Assembly (NCBI GenBank): GCA_963971575.1
Contig: OZ020618.1
Coordinates: 29,936,540 to 30,000,539, forward strand
Source: Liopterus haemorrhoidalis
Taxonomy: Eukaryota; Arthropoda; Insecta; Coleoptera; Dytiscidae
Length of the DNA stretch: 64,000 nt
Reading direction: 5' to 3'
Below the pieces are notes generated by a model. It saw only the letters and a list, made by a program, of their open reading frames with translations. It was not told the DNA's origin and searched no databases. The position numbers were made by a program, and so were the translations under genes. Below, one piece after another: positions 55,298-64,000 of the stretch (its first letter is position 1; every line of letters starts with the position of its first letter).

Positions 55298-58200
55298 GGG
55301 GTTTGTCAGGTCTTGACAAGCGTCCACTAATCTCAAACTTCAGCAACCTTTTGAGCCGCGTCATACTAGAGACTAGTGGAGCTAAATACACACGACTGCA
55401 TCCCAAACCCTGGCGATATGCAGCCGCGGAAATTACGCCAGATCCAGTGCCCGCACAATGCGGAGCGACCCGAGCAGCACTGCTTTCTGCATCCTGCAGA
55501 TCAAAGAGTTGGCAGAAGATCTACAGGCGGGAATGGACTTGATTTCCCTTCGATAGGAGGCTTTCATGCCACCCAAAACACCAACTATCAGGACTACAAG
55601 CTTAACTTTATACCCGGGATACAGCTTTCTAAGCTCGGACAAGAGGTCCATATACTTGGACCTCTTTCCTCCTCCTTGAGAGAGATTATTCTTCTCAGCT
55701 GGACTTGAGAATTCGATCACAAACATCTGTTTGGTCTCGATATCCAGGAGGGTTATGTCCGGCTTAGTGGCTGTCAGTAACCTCGAGGTGGGGAAGGAAT
55801 AATTCCAATAAATTCGGCACTTGGAATTTTCCACCACCGATTCTATGTCAGAAGGGACGTACGGTATAAACGGTATTTGGTCAATACCATAGGCATGTCT
55901 AAGATGATAGTAGAGCACGCGGAGAGCAGCATTATGTCGAGACACGTAGCCCGACGCTGCAAGAGATGGACAAGCAGACAGAATGTGCATTATCGTTTCA
56001 GAATGGTGGTGGCACAACCTACAGAGTGTGGACTCCGCTATTTGGAATATGCGGGCCCTGTATGCCAAAGTATTTATAACACCATCCTGACACGCAAACA
56101 CCAAAACCTTCTGTTTCCGATCTCAAACCAGCAGACTTAAGAAACGAGAACGTGAGTTCGGTGGACAACTCTAGACTTTTAATATGTTTGAAGAACACAG
56201 AGTGCATACTTTTACTCATGTGTTCTTTTGTCAACATGTCTGTCTCGCCTCGTTTCACCGAACCGGTAACTCTGTTGTACTCCTCCCGAGAGAGTTGTAC
56301 TCCAGCGTTTTCCCTGACGGGACTCAAGTCTGCCAGGTTAAATCTCGTTGCTGCTCTTCGCGCTGCCTGGTAAAGAAACGGCCCTTTGCCACTAAATTCG
56401 TGCTCACTAACGAATTTTAATAGTGGGTCCTGACTTCTGAGGATACTGTTAGCTGTAACCAGGACGAGTCGATCGTGCAAGCACTCCAGATTTAGTAATC
56501 CCCGACCCCCATTTTGACGAGGGAGGTAAATGCGCTGCACAGAAGATTTCGGGTGAAGACTTCGGTTGATGTTCATGATCTTTCTGGTTCTTCTGTCGAG
56601 ATCCTTAAGATCATCAACATTCCATTTCATTACACCAAAAGTGTATGAAATTAATGGGACAGCAAGCATGTTTGTGGCAGCGATCTTGTTCTTGCCAGAC
56701 AGACATGATCTCCATATCTGCCTAAGTCGTGCCATATACTTGCTGCGAAGCTTGCTGCGGAAGGGCCTTCGAAGAGTGACATCTTGGACACCTCTCTCAC
56801 TGATGCCTAAAAATGTGTAAGACCCTTCGGCATTAAAATGTTTTATAATGCTCCCATCAACCAATTGAACGTCTTCACCGTTGTCTAAACCTTTTCCTCT
56901 GTAGATATGAAAAACAGCGCATTTTTCCAACCCGAATTGCATACCTATCGCGGCAGTGTACTCAGCAACAGTATCTAAGGCGGTCTGCAGATTCCTCTCG
57001 TTCGAGGCGTAGAGCTTCAAATCATCCATGTAAAAAAGATGGGTAATTTTGTGCTTACGCTTCGACGGAGGATCCGCCATGTAGCCCCTGCCGCGCCTAA
57101 GCTCGACCGATAGAGGAAGAAGTGAGATGCAAAATAGAAGCGGCCTTAGGGAATCTCCCTGGAAAACGCCACGCTTGAAATGTATCCACTCTGTCGACAC
57201 TGCGGTTGATCCGCTTGGGACAACAAATTGTGTCCTCCAGAGGGACATAACTTGCCCATTGCATCTCTCTATCTCCGGGTGGGCTCGCAACATGCGCAGT
57301 AATGTTAAAATGAGAGCGTGTGACGTAGTGTCATAAGCTTTTGCGTAGTCCACCCAAGCCATTGACAGGTTGCGTTTGAAATACGCCGCGTCATGACAGA
57401 CTGACCGGTCGATAATAATGTTTTCTTTGCAACCTGCTTGGCCCCTCTTCGATCCCCTCTGTTCGTAGATGTCTGACCAAACAGCGGCAATGGAGCTCAG
57501 TATCCGCTCGTTTAATACGCTGGTGAAGATTTTATACAGCGTATTGAGACAAGTAATAGGTCTGTAGTTCTTCGGGTTGGTTAAATCACCTTTTTTGGGG
57601 ATTAATACTGTACGCCCCTCTGATAACCAAGATGGTATTGGTATTTCTCCACGGATAAAAGGAGTAAAATTTCGTGCAAGATGGCCGTGCACGCTAGTGA
57701 ATGACTTCCACCAGAAAGCAATAATACCATCAAATCCTGGTGCAGCGAAATTGCGTGCTTTGGAGATAGCACGTGTAACTTCTTCCGTGGTAATAGGGGG
57801 GCATGCCGGAGGATCTGTCAGGTGTTGTGAACAGAATTCCTCAAATCTCTCCAAAACTGGAGTGTCTTGCACGATCGCCTCGTGTTCATAAAGTTCCCTC
57901 CAGAAAGTCTCTGTCTTGTCGACTGATAATAACGGTTCAGAAACCTAAGGTTTGGCCATGAAAAGGCGTGACGGGCTCGTGAGGAACAGAGTATTTTCCT
58001 CCATGGTCCTAACCCGGTTGATCAGTTTCTTTCTAGCCAGGGCTAGTGCTCTCAATTTGTCCACCGATTTCTGCTTTAGCAGGGTGAGAGTGGACAAATT
58101 CAGTGTATGATGCTTTATGCGCAGTTGGTGTAATATGCGCTTAGTATTCGTAATTAGCGGCTTAATACTTCGTAAAGCATCAATAGCACACTGAATATGA

Positions 58201-59083
58201 GAAGCTTTCTGGCGTGAACGCGTCATTTTCTTCTCTAATTGCTGTATACGCAGTTTTCCGTTAAAAGCCTTAGAGGCCAAAGCCCGTTTTGGCGTCAGCA
58301 GAGCTGCTGCAGCGTATACAGCACGGTCGATTTCCCAGAGACTACTGTGAGGGGAAATTTGCTTGTCAATAAGTTCATTTAGTTGTGTGAGGTCATCAGC
58401 ACGAACTTTGAACTTATTGTGTCCAAGTCGGGTGCGTTCAGAATGAGGCGAAAGAAGGGCTAGAAAATCTTCGCGAAGATTTTTTCCTGGTGAAGTGGAT
58501 GTTATTCCTGCATTAACTGGGGAAGACCCAGTGGCTATCTGCCCACTTGCCGTTGGTAGGCTTGCAGGTGTCGATGGCTGTACCGGTGTTTGGGACAGCC
58601 TTCTCGACTCTCTTCGTCTCGATCGCCTCATTCTGCGTCGCAGGCGTGCTACTTGGTCGCGCAGATTTGGTTGCGTCATGAAGTCCAGCTCGGGATGATT
58701 TTTACACCATTGTGAGTGGACTCTGACCATGTAGCACCTGCGATGAGGTGACGCTGCCGCGTAAACCTGAAGCAGGTCTTCCTGCTCCTCGGGTGTCCAT
58801 CTGTGGTGGGTCTGGCTAGTGGGATTGTAGCTTCGCCCAACTGTTTGTGGGTCCCCATCCGAGAAGGACCCATTGTGGGAAGCTGTATGGTTTCTTGTTT
58901 TATCTTGAACCATTTTTTTACGTTTCATGGGAAGGTTGGCCCCATGAAACGGTGGCAGGATTCATCGACCAGATGGTAGGGTCGATGTTACCCCCAATTG
59001 GTTCCTGCCGTGGTAAAATTGTGGTAGCGATCCGGAGGGAAAGGGCGCTAAGCCTTTTCGGCCAAAAGACTGCCGTACCCGGG
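55298..59083 (-). mobile_element. R4/Dong-clade retrotransposon 2 (complete but mutated)
   Basis: Runs leftward from CCCGGGTACGGCAGTC next to (AAT)n at about 59083 to CAAGACCTGACAAACCCC next to (AAT)n at 55298, 3786 bp. Its 5' leader (TTTTGGCCGAAAAGGCTTAG; GGAACCAATTGGGGGTAAC) is clearly related to that of copy 1. R4/Dong elements are known to insert into TAA repeats, which both ends here touch. Confidence 0.9.
55433..58928 (-). pseudogene. R4/Dong-type ORF with one stop codon and one frameshift
   Basis: ATG at 58928. Same domain order as copy 1: Myb-like HRWTPEEQEDLLQVYAAASP; reverse transcriptase with APGFDGIIAFWWKSF, MAWVDYAKAYDTTSH, FYMDDLKLYA; finger CRLCHHHSETIMHILSAC; endonuclease KPDITLLDIETKQMFVIE. 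Lesions: an in-frame TAG at 57945-57947 between Myb and reverse transcriptase parts, and a one-base insertion near 56103 after ETEGF. Otherwise the frame is open to the stop at 55433. Clearly diverged from copy 1 throughout, so these are separate lineages rather than a recent tandem duplication. Confidence 0.92.
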
Positions 59084-59122
<39 letters not shown>

Positions 59123-59125
59123 TTA

Positions 59126-59166
<41 letters not shown>
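59084..59166. repeat. (ATT)n tract between the two R4/Dong elements
   Basis: About 27 ATT units with one TTTTAA break. It is both the 3' tail of copy 1 and the 5' flank of copy 2, so the two insertions share one TAA-type target array. Confidence 0.95.
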
Positions 59167-59167
<1 letters not shown>

Positions 59168-59328
59168 ATTGAAGGGGGGTTTGTAGTCTCGCCAGTACCG
59201 TTCAGGTTTGCCCGCAACGTGTTCGGCACAGACAAGACGCTCTTCTCTAACCTTCACGAGAAGGTCGAGAGAGCTGTTTCCCAGCAATCGGTCGCATCCC
59301 AAACCCTGGCGATATGCGACCGATGGGC

Positions 59329-62300
59329 TCACACCAGATCCAGCGTCCGCACAATGCGAAGCGATCCGAGCAGCACTGCTTTTTGCAATCTGCAGACCAG
59401 AGAGGTAGCAGATGGTCTGCAGACGGGAATGATCTCGATTTCCCTCTTAAAAACAGCTTTAAGGCCACCCAATACACCCAAAATCAAGACTACGAGCTTT
59501 ACAGAATAACCCGGGTACATTTTTCTTAGCTCGGACAAGAGGTCCAGGTACTTGGTTCTCTTCTCGTCCTCTTTGAGATTGATATTTTTCTCAGCTGGAC
59601 AGGATAATTCGATGACAAAAATTTCTTTTGTCTCGAAATCCAGCAGGACGATGTCCGGTTTATTGGCTGAGAGAAGCTTAGTGGTAGAAAATGCATAATT
59701 CCAGTAAATACGACATCTGGAATTTTCCACCACTGCTTCAATGTCAGTGGGAGCGTAAGGTAAGACAGGTATTGTGTCAATACCATATTTCTGTCTCAAA
59801 AAGAAGTAAAAAACTCGAAGAGCAGAATTGTGTCGTGATATATAGCTAGATTGAGCTAAAACGGGACACGCAGAAAGTACGTGCATAAGCGTTTCAGGGT
59901 GACGTTTACATAGTCTACATTGTGTAGACATCGCCGTCTTTGATATTATGTGGCGATAAACTAAAGTGTTCATGACGCCATCCTGGCACGCAAGCACAAA
60001 ACCTTCCGTCTCGGACTTGAGACCTGCAGACCTGAGAAAAGTAAAGGTTAGTTCCCGTGACAAACCGGTGGTCTCCATATGCTTGTAGAACACGGAGTGC
60101 ATGTTTTTCTCCATGTGTTCTTTAACAAGCATATCGTGCTCTGCTTTTCGTATGCGGGAACACATCCTTTCTATGTCTCCGCATCCGAGGACTACACCAG
60201 AGTTGGTTGCCTCAGGACTCAGATCATGCAGTTCTAATTTCTCTGCTGCTCTTCGAGCTGCTTGAAACAGAAATGCCCCTTTTCCCGTGAGTTCGTGAAG
60301 AGTAACGAACTTCAATAAGGGATCCTGACTTCTCAGCACTTGGTTTGCTGTACCCAGGACGACTCGATCGTGCAAACTCTCCAAGCTTAATAATCCCCGA
60401 CCTCCGAGATGACGAGGGAGGTATATGCGTTGCACAGAGGAGTTCGGATGAAGACTGCGGTTCATATTCATAATTTTTCTGGTCTTCCTGTCAAGAATCT
60501 TGAGATCATCGACTTTCCATTTCATAACACCAAATGTATATGAAAGGACTGGAACAGCAAGTATATTTGTAGCTTCTACCTTGTTCTTGCCTGACAGACA
60601 GGATCTCCATATCTGTCGAAGGCGTGCTAAATACCTGCTGCGAAGGGTCTGACGAACATGGAGTACATCTTGGACGCCCCTCTCACGGACACCCAGAAAT
60701 GTATAAGACCCTTCGGCATCAAGATGTTTTACGATGCTTCCGTCGACCAGGTGAACATCATTGCCGTCGCTCATACCTTTTCCTCTGCGCACATGAAAAA
60801 CGGCGCATTTATCCAACCCGAATTTCATTCCTATAGCGGCAGAGTACTGAGCAACAAGCTCTAGTGCTGCTGTCAGGTTTTTCTCGTTTGAGGCGTAGAG
60901 TTTGAGATCATCCATATAAAACAGATGCGTGATCTTATGCTCTCGCCTTGTCGGAGGACCTGCCATGTATCCGCTGCCGCTTCTGAGCTCGATCGATAAG
61001 GGGAGTAGTGAGATGCAGAATAGAAGCGGGCTGAGGGAGTCTCCCTGGAAAACCCCGCGTCTGAAATGCACCCAGTTTGTGAAGGCAGTTCCGTCCACAG
61101 TCGGAACAGCGAACTTTGTCTTCCACAGGGGCATAAGCTGTTCTATACATCTCACAACTTCCGGATGGACCCGTAAAATCCGCAAAAGTGTCACAATAAG
61201 TGAATGCGGTGTGGTATCAAATGCTTTTTGATAGTCTACCCAGGCCATCGACAGGTTGCGCTTGTAGGTGACAGCGTCATGGCAGACTGACCTGTCTATA
61301 AGGAGATTTTCCTTGCAACCTGCTAGACCCCTTTTCGATCCCCTCTGTTCATAGATGTCATTCCAAACAGGGGCAATGGAGCTCAGCACCCGCTCATTCA
61401 ACACGCTCGTAAAGATCTTATATATCGTGTTGAGACAGGTGATAGGACGATAGTTTTTCGGGTTGTTCAAATCGCCGTTCTTGGGGATAAGCACAGTGCG
61501 TCCCTCTGCAAGCCATTCAGGAATGGGTTCTTCCCCACGAACAAAACGTGTGAAAATCCGTGCTAAGTGGCGATGCACGGACGGGAAGGATTTCCACCAG
61601 AAGGCGATGATGCCATCCATTCCTGGTGCTGCGAAATTACGAGTACGGCTTATGACACGAGTCACTTCGTCGACTGTAATAGAGGAAAACGCTTGAGGAT
61701 CTGCAAGGCGTTCATTGCAGTACTCCTCAAAGTGCTCAAAGGCTGGAGTGTCTTGCACAATCAAGTCTTTTTCATAAATCTCTCTCCAAAAAGTTTCTGT
61801 AACATCAACACCTAAAGACGTGTCGGAAGATTTAGCCCTGGATTGAAACAAACGAGTGGGAGATGAAAGAAAGGTAGAGTTTTCTTCGACTGTCCTCACC
61901 CGAGTGATCAATTTCTTCCGTGCTAAAGTAAGTGCGCGCAACTTGTCTACAGATTTCTGTTTTAAAAGTGCCAAGATAGACACATTCAGTGTGTGATGTT
62001 TGCGCCGCAATTGGCTAAGTATGCGTCGGGTTTTGTAACCGAAAGGTCCGCCCTTACGCAATGCATCAGTAGCACACTGAATTTTAGACACTTCTTGGCG
62101 GCACCACGTCATTTTAGTTTCTAATTGCTGTATACGCCTCTTGTCCTTAATGGATTTATTTACGGCGGGGCTCTTGGGTGTCAGTACTAAGGCCGCGGCG
62201 TATACAGCGCAGTTGATGTCCCAGAGACTGCTCGAGAGAGAGATTTGCTCGTCAGTAAGTTCATTAAGTAGAGCGAGGTGTTCGGCTTTGACTTTGAACT

Positions 62301-62793
62301 TACTGTGTCTTATTGGGGTACGTTCAGGGCGAGACGAGATAGCTTCGAAGAAATCGTTTCGGAGATTTCGTTCCGAAAACATTTCCTCAATCCTGGTTTC
62401 GGCTGGAATATGTCCAGGTGACACTGTTTCAGTCACAGCCGCAGTTGTTGAACCAGGTGCCGGAGTCACGAGTGGTAATCTCGACTGCCGTCTTCGTGAT
62501 CGTCTCGCTCTTCGTCGAAGATAAGCTATATGGTCACGCAGGTTTTGTTGTGTCATGAAGTCCAATTCGGCATGGGACTCACACCATTGCGAGTGAACTC
62601 GGTTCATATAGCCTCTTCGGTGGGGTGACGCTGCTTCATATATCTGAAGCAGATCCTCCTGCTGCTCAGGCGTCCACCTGTGCCTACGCCGAGTGGTGGG
62701 AGGGATGTTGCTTCGCCCAACTCTTTGAGGGTCCCCATCCGAGAGGGACCCGTTGTGGGAAGCGATATGGTTTCCTGTTGTGTCTAGAACCAT
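59329..62793 (-). CDS. R4/Dong-type retrotransposon polyprotein (intact, 1154 aa)
   Basis: Single protein that would nick DNA at its target and copy element RNA into the break. Visible order: Myb-like DNA-binding stretch about 38-95 (RHRWTPEQQEDLLQIYEAAS) followed by an arginine-rich run; linker; reverse transcriptase about 380-700 with GMDGIIAFWWKSF, YRPITCLNTIYKIFTSVLNE, catalytic D520 in MAWVDYQKAFD, and YMDD (D628, D629); thumb-like region; CCHC finger C959-C962-H971-C976; restriction-like endonuclease with K1045-P-D1047 and E1062 (PD-14-E). This C-terminal finger and PD..E nuclease, with no apurinic endonuclease at the N-terminus, defines the R2/R4 type. R4/Dong is chosen because of the TAA flanks. 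The ATG at 62793 follows a leader shared with copy 2. Confidence 0.93.
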   Translation of the reverse strand: MVLDTTGNHIASHNGSLSDGDPQRVGRSNIPPTTRRRHRWTPEQQEDLLQIYEAASPHRRGYMNRVHSQWCESHAELDFMTQQNLRDHIAYLRRRARRSRRRQSRLPLVTPAPGSTTAAVTETVSPGHIPAETRIEEMFSERNLRNDFFEAISSRPERTPIRHSKFKVKAEHLALLNELTDEQISLSSSLWDINCAVYAAALVLTPKSPAVNKSIKDKRRIQQLETKMTWCRQEVSKIQCATDALRKGGPFGYKTRRILSQLRRKHHTLNVSILALLKQKSVDKLRALTLARKKLITRVRTVEENSTFLSSPTRLFQSRAKSSDTSLGVDVTETFWREIYEKDLIVQDTPAFEHFEEYCNERLADPQAFSSITVDEVTRVISRTRNFAAPGMDGIIAFWWKSFPSVHRHLARIFTRFVRGEEPIPEWLAEGRTVLIPKNGDLNNPKNYRPITCLNTIYKIFTSVLNERVLSSIAPVWNDIYEQRGSKRGLAGCKENLLIDRSVCHDAVTYKRNLSMAWVDYQKAFDTTPHSLIVTLLRILRVHPEVVRCIEQLMPLWKTKFAVPTVDGTAFTNWVHFRRGVFQGDSLSPLLFCISLLPLSIELRSGSGYMAGPPTRREHKITHLFYMDDLKLYASNEKNLTAALELVAQYSAAIGMKFGLDKCAVFHVRRGKGMSDGNDVHLVDGSIVKHLDAEGSYTFLGVRERGVQDVLHVRQTLRSRYLARLRQIWRSCLSGKNKVEATNILAVPVLSYTFGVMKWKVDDLKILDRKTRKIMNMNRSLHPNSSVQRIYLPRHLGGRGLLSLESLHDRVVLGTANQVLRSQDPLLKFVTLHELTGKGAFLFQAARRAAEKLELHDLSPEATNSGVVLGCGDIERMCSRIRKAEHDMLVKEHMEKNMHSVFYKHMETTGLSRELTFTFLRSAGLKSETEGFVLACQDGVMNTLVYRHIISKTAMSTQCRLCKRHPETLMHVLSACPVLAQSSYISRHNSALRVFYFFLRQKYGIDTIPVLPYAPTDIEAVVENSRCRIYWNYAFSTTKLLSANKPDIVLLDFETKEIFVIELSCPAEKNINLKEDEKRTKYLDLLSELRKMYPGYSVKLVVLILGVLGGLKAVFKREIEIIPVCRPSATSLVCRLQKAVLLGSLRIVRTLDLV

Positions 62794-62958
62794 TTGTACA
62801 TTTCATGGAGAGGTTGGCACCATGAAACGGTGGCAGGATTTATCGACCAGATGGTAGGATCGACGTTACCCCCGATTGGTTCCTGCCGTGATAACTTCCT
62901 GCTAGCGATCCGGAGGGAAAGGGCGCTAAGCCTTTTCGGTCAAAAGACCACCGTACCC
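62794..62958 (-). promoter_or_regulatory. 5' leader and probable promoter of R4/Dong copy 1
   Basis: About 165 bp conserved in copy 2 (58929-59083): AAAAGGCTTAGCGCCCTTTC, GATCGCTA, AACATCGA..CTACCATCTGGTCG, CCTGCCACCGTTTCATGG. Conservation between two diverged copies, outside the ORF, suggests function in transcription or translation. CATGAAA/TTTCATGG forms a small hairpin before the ATG. Confidence 0.5.

Positions 62959-63002
<44 letters not shown>
62959..63002. repeat. (TTA)n tract at the outer end of R4/Dong copy 1
   Basis: About 14 TTA units; with 55272-55297 and 59084-59166 these appear to be remnants of one TAA-type array split by two insertions. Confidence 0.95.
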
Positions 63003-63005
<3 letters not shown>

Positions 63006-63159
63006 TTGAATTATAAAATTTCACTTATTATTTTCGCTACAGCAAAGATAGAAAAGAAAAAGTACAAAGTACGATTCTTCAGCTATTATGTTATACATGC
63101 TGTAATGTATAATAACTTCGAATAGTGCAAGTAATTTATAGATTTTATTTTTGCAGTCA

Positions 63160-63300
63160 CGACTAGGGATGGGAATTTATTTTTGAATATCGATATATGC
63201 GCGATTCGATATATCGTAAGTGTGATATCGATATTCGATATATATCGAAGTAAAAATATCGATATTTTCGATATATCGAAATAACTAAAACGGAACATGT
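63160..63300. promoter_or_regulatory. Cluster of ATATCGAT words, possible hAT edge
   Basis: After TAGGGATGGGAATTT (63164), about eight overlapping ATCGATAT/TATATCG words occur in 110 bp. TATCGATA is the core bound by the insect factor DREF. The leading GGGATGGGAA is hAT-like but no right end was found. Confidence 0.4.
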
Positions 63301-63677
63301 AAGATATATAAATTACAGTTTTAGTTGGCTTAGCGGGAAAAGAAGCCACCACTTGACAGACAATCACTTTACAGTTAGTACTCACCCAGCTACCAACCAA
63401 CTTTCTAATATTTTTGTAGTTAACTGCTCTCATAATTAAATATATATATATATGCTCTTCACTTTTGTAAGCACAAACCAGATCTTTTGAGTTAATTTTA
63501 TAGTGTATTACGGACTAAATGTCAATTAAAAACATTCCTTACGCTGTAAAACCGACTTCGGTTTGTTTGTTGGTTATGATCATTATTCAGAAATTGACAT
63601 TTTTTATAATTTTTTAATACCAACATGACATACAATTTCAAAGGTGCAAATTATTGAAAACAAAATTTCTCGTTATA

Positions 63678-63736
63678 AGCTATTCCAAACGATTAGGCGG
63701 AACTAAATGGAAATTTAATTATTTTAGGTTGTCACG
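63678..63736. mobile_element. MITE family C, left part only
   Basis: GCTATTCCAAACGATTAGGC, GGAACTAAATGGAAATTTAA and TTAGGTTGTCA match the left third of 47249-47434 and then diverge. Confidence 0.55.
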
Positions 63737-64000
63737 ACAAGGAACCTTGCTTGGGTTATATCATATTTCAGGTTTGGTATGTGAAAATATAAAATTAAAA
63801 CAGTGAAACCATGGAAACGAATGACATACATCAAATATTTTAATACATTTTTCCATATTTCGAAAACAAAAAAATAAATAAATGGGAAATTTTGATTATG
63901 AAAAAAATTATGCAATGAAAATGACAATTTATAATGACAATCAATTTAATCTAGAATTTGCAATGTGAGTATGATTTACAAAGCTTAAACAAAATTACCA
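63737..64000. other. No recognised features
   Basis: AT-rich; a 67-codon minus frame (63724-63927) has no motif and low-complexity composition. Confidence 0.35.

Larger units (their letters stand above)
59167..62958 (-). mobile_element. R4/Dong-clade retrotransposon 1 (apparently intact)
   Basis: 3792 bp from GGGTACGGTGGTCTTTTG at about 62958 to the (AAT)n at 59166, minus strand. 5' leader about 165 bp, one long ORF, 3' region about 160 bp. Flanked by (ATT)n at both ends. Length nearly equals copy 2. No stop or frameshift, so it may be a recent, possibly competent copy. Confidence 0.93.

Noticed and set aside
56019..58928. Two independent genes in Dong copy 2 (327 and 617 codons)
   Set aside because: They lie in the same frame, separated by a single TAG, and align end to end with the one ORF of copy 1; one broken gene is simpler.

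Overview
This is a gene-poor, AT-rich nuclear window from an animal, almost certainly an arthropod and most likely an insect. The repeat content fits: many hAT-type and TA-targeting miniature elements, R4/Dong-clade, Jockey/CR1-like and Penelope-like retroelements, and a short run of the insect telomere motif TTAGG. The order cannot be fixed from sequence alone. Nothing looks bacterial: there are no operons, CRISPR arrays or rRNA genes, and no functional tRNA.

Host genes are nearly absent. Positions 2-88 hold the end of a reading frame with a stop and a poly(A) signal. Positions 39530-40103 hold one convincing host exon, with splice-like borders and a resemblance to snRNA-activating complex subunit 2 (SNAPC2-like). 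Almost everything else is mobile DNA in nested layers, and many element borders can be fixed by eye from target-site duplications (TSDs).

Layout. 0-16 kb: MITEs and hAT elements (829, 5289, 5876, 9416-12318 with a nested element at 9448-11094), a deleted Tc1-like element (7720-9090) and a decayed transposon-associated protein (12360-13400). 16.5-28.1 kb: (TA)n tracts, Penelope remnants, and direct and inverted duplications forming an imperfect palindrome (19629-24350), whose two arms act as empty-site controls for later insertions. 28-36 kb: quiet AT-rich DNA, tRNA-like modules inside a dispersed repeat, a (TA)n-bordered palindrome, the 3' half of a non-LTR element, and an hAT with a perfect TSD. 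36-39.5 kb: a long-armed foldback element with (GACA)n/(CTGT)n in its arms and a solo-LTR-like insertion. 39.5-50 kb: the host exon, a Penelope fragment, a SAP-domain fragment and several hAT MITEs. 50.9-55.3 kb: a Tc1/IS630-like element and two non-LTR fragments. 55.3-63.0 kb: two R4/Dong-clade retrotransposons head to tail, one of them intact (1154 codons), sitting in what looks like the (TTA)n tail of another retrotransposon.

The best candidates for something undescribed are: (1) a hairpin-plus-T-tract minisatellite module shared by hAT elements with quite different ends; (2) the tandem Dong pair lodged in another element's tail; (3) the palindrome with built-in empty sites, including a 128-bp foldback element whose removal restores a transposase frame; (4) (TA)n tracts as the recurring junction of palindromes and family B repeats.
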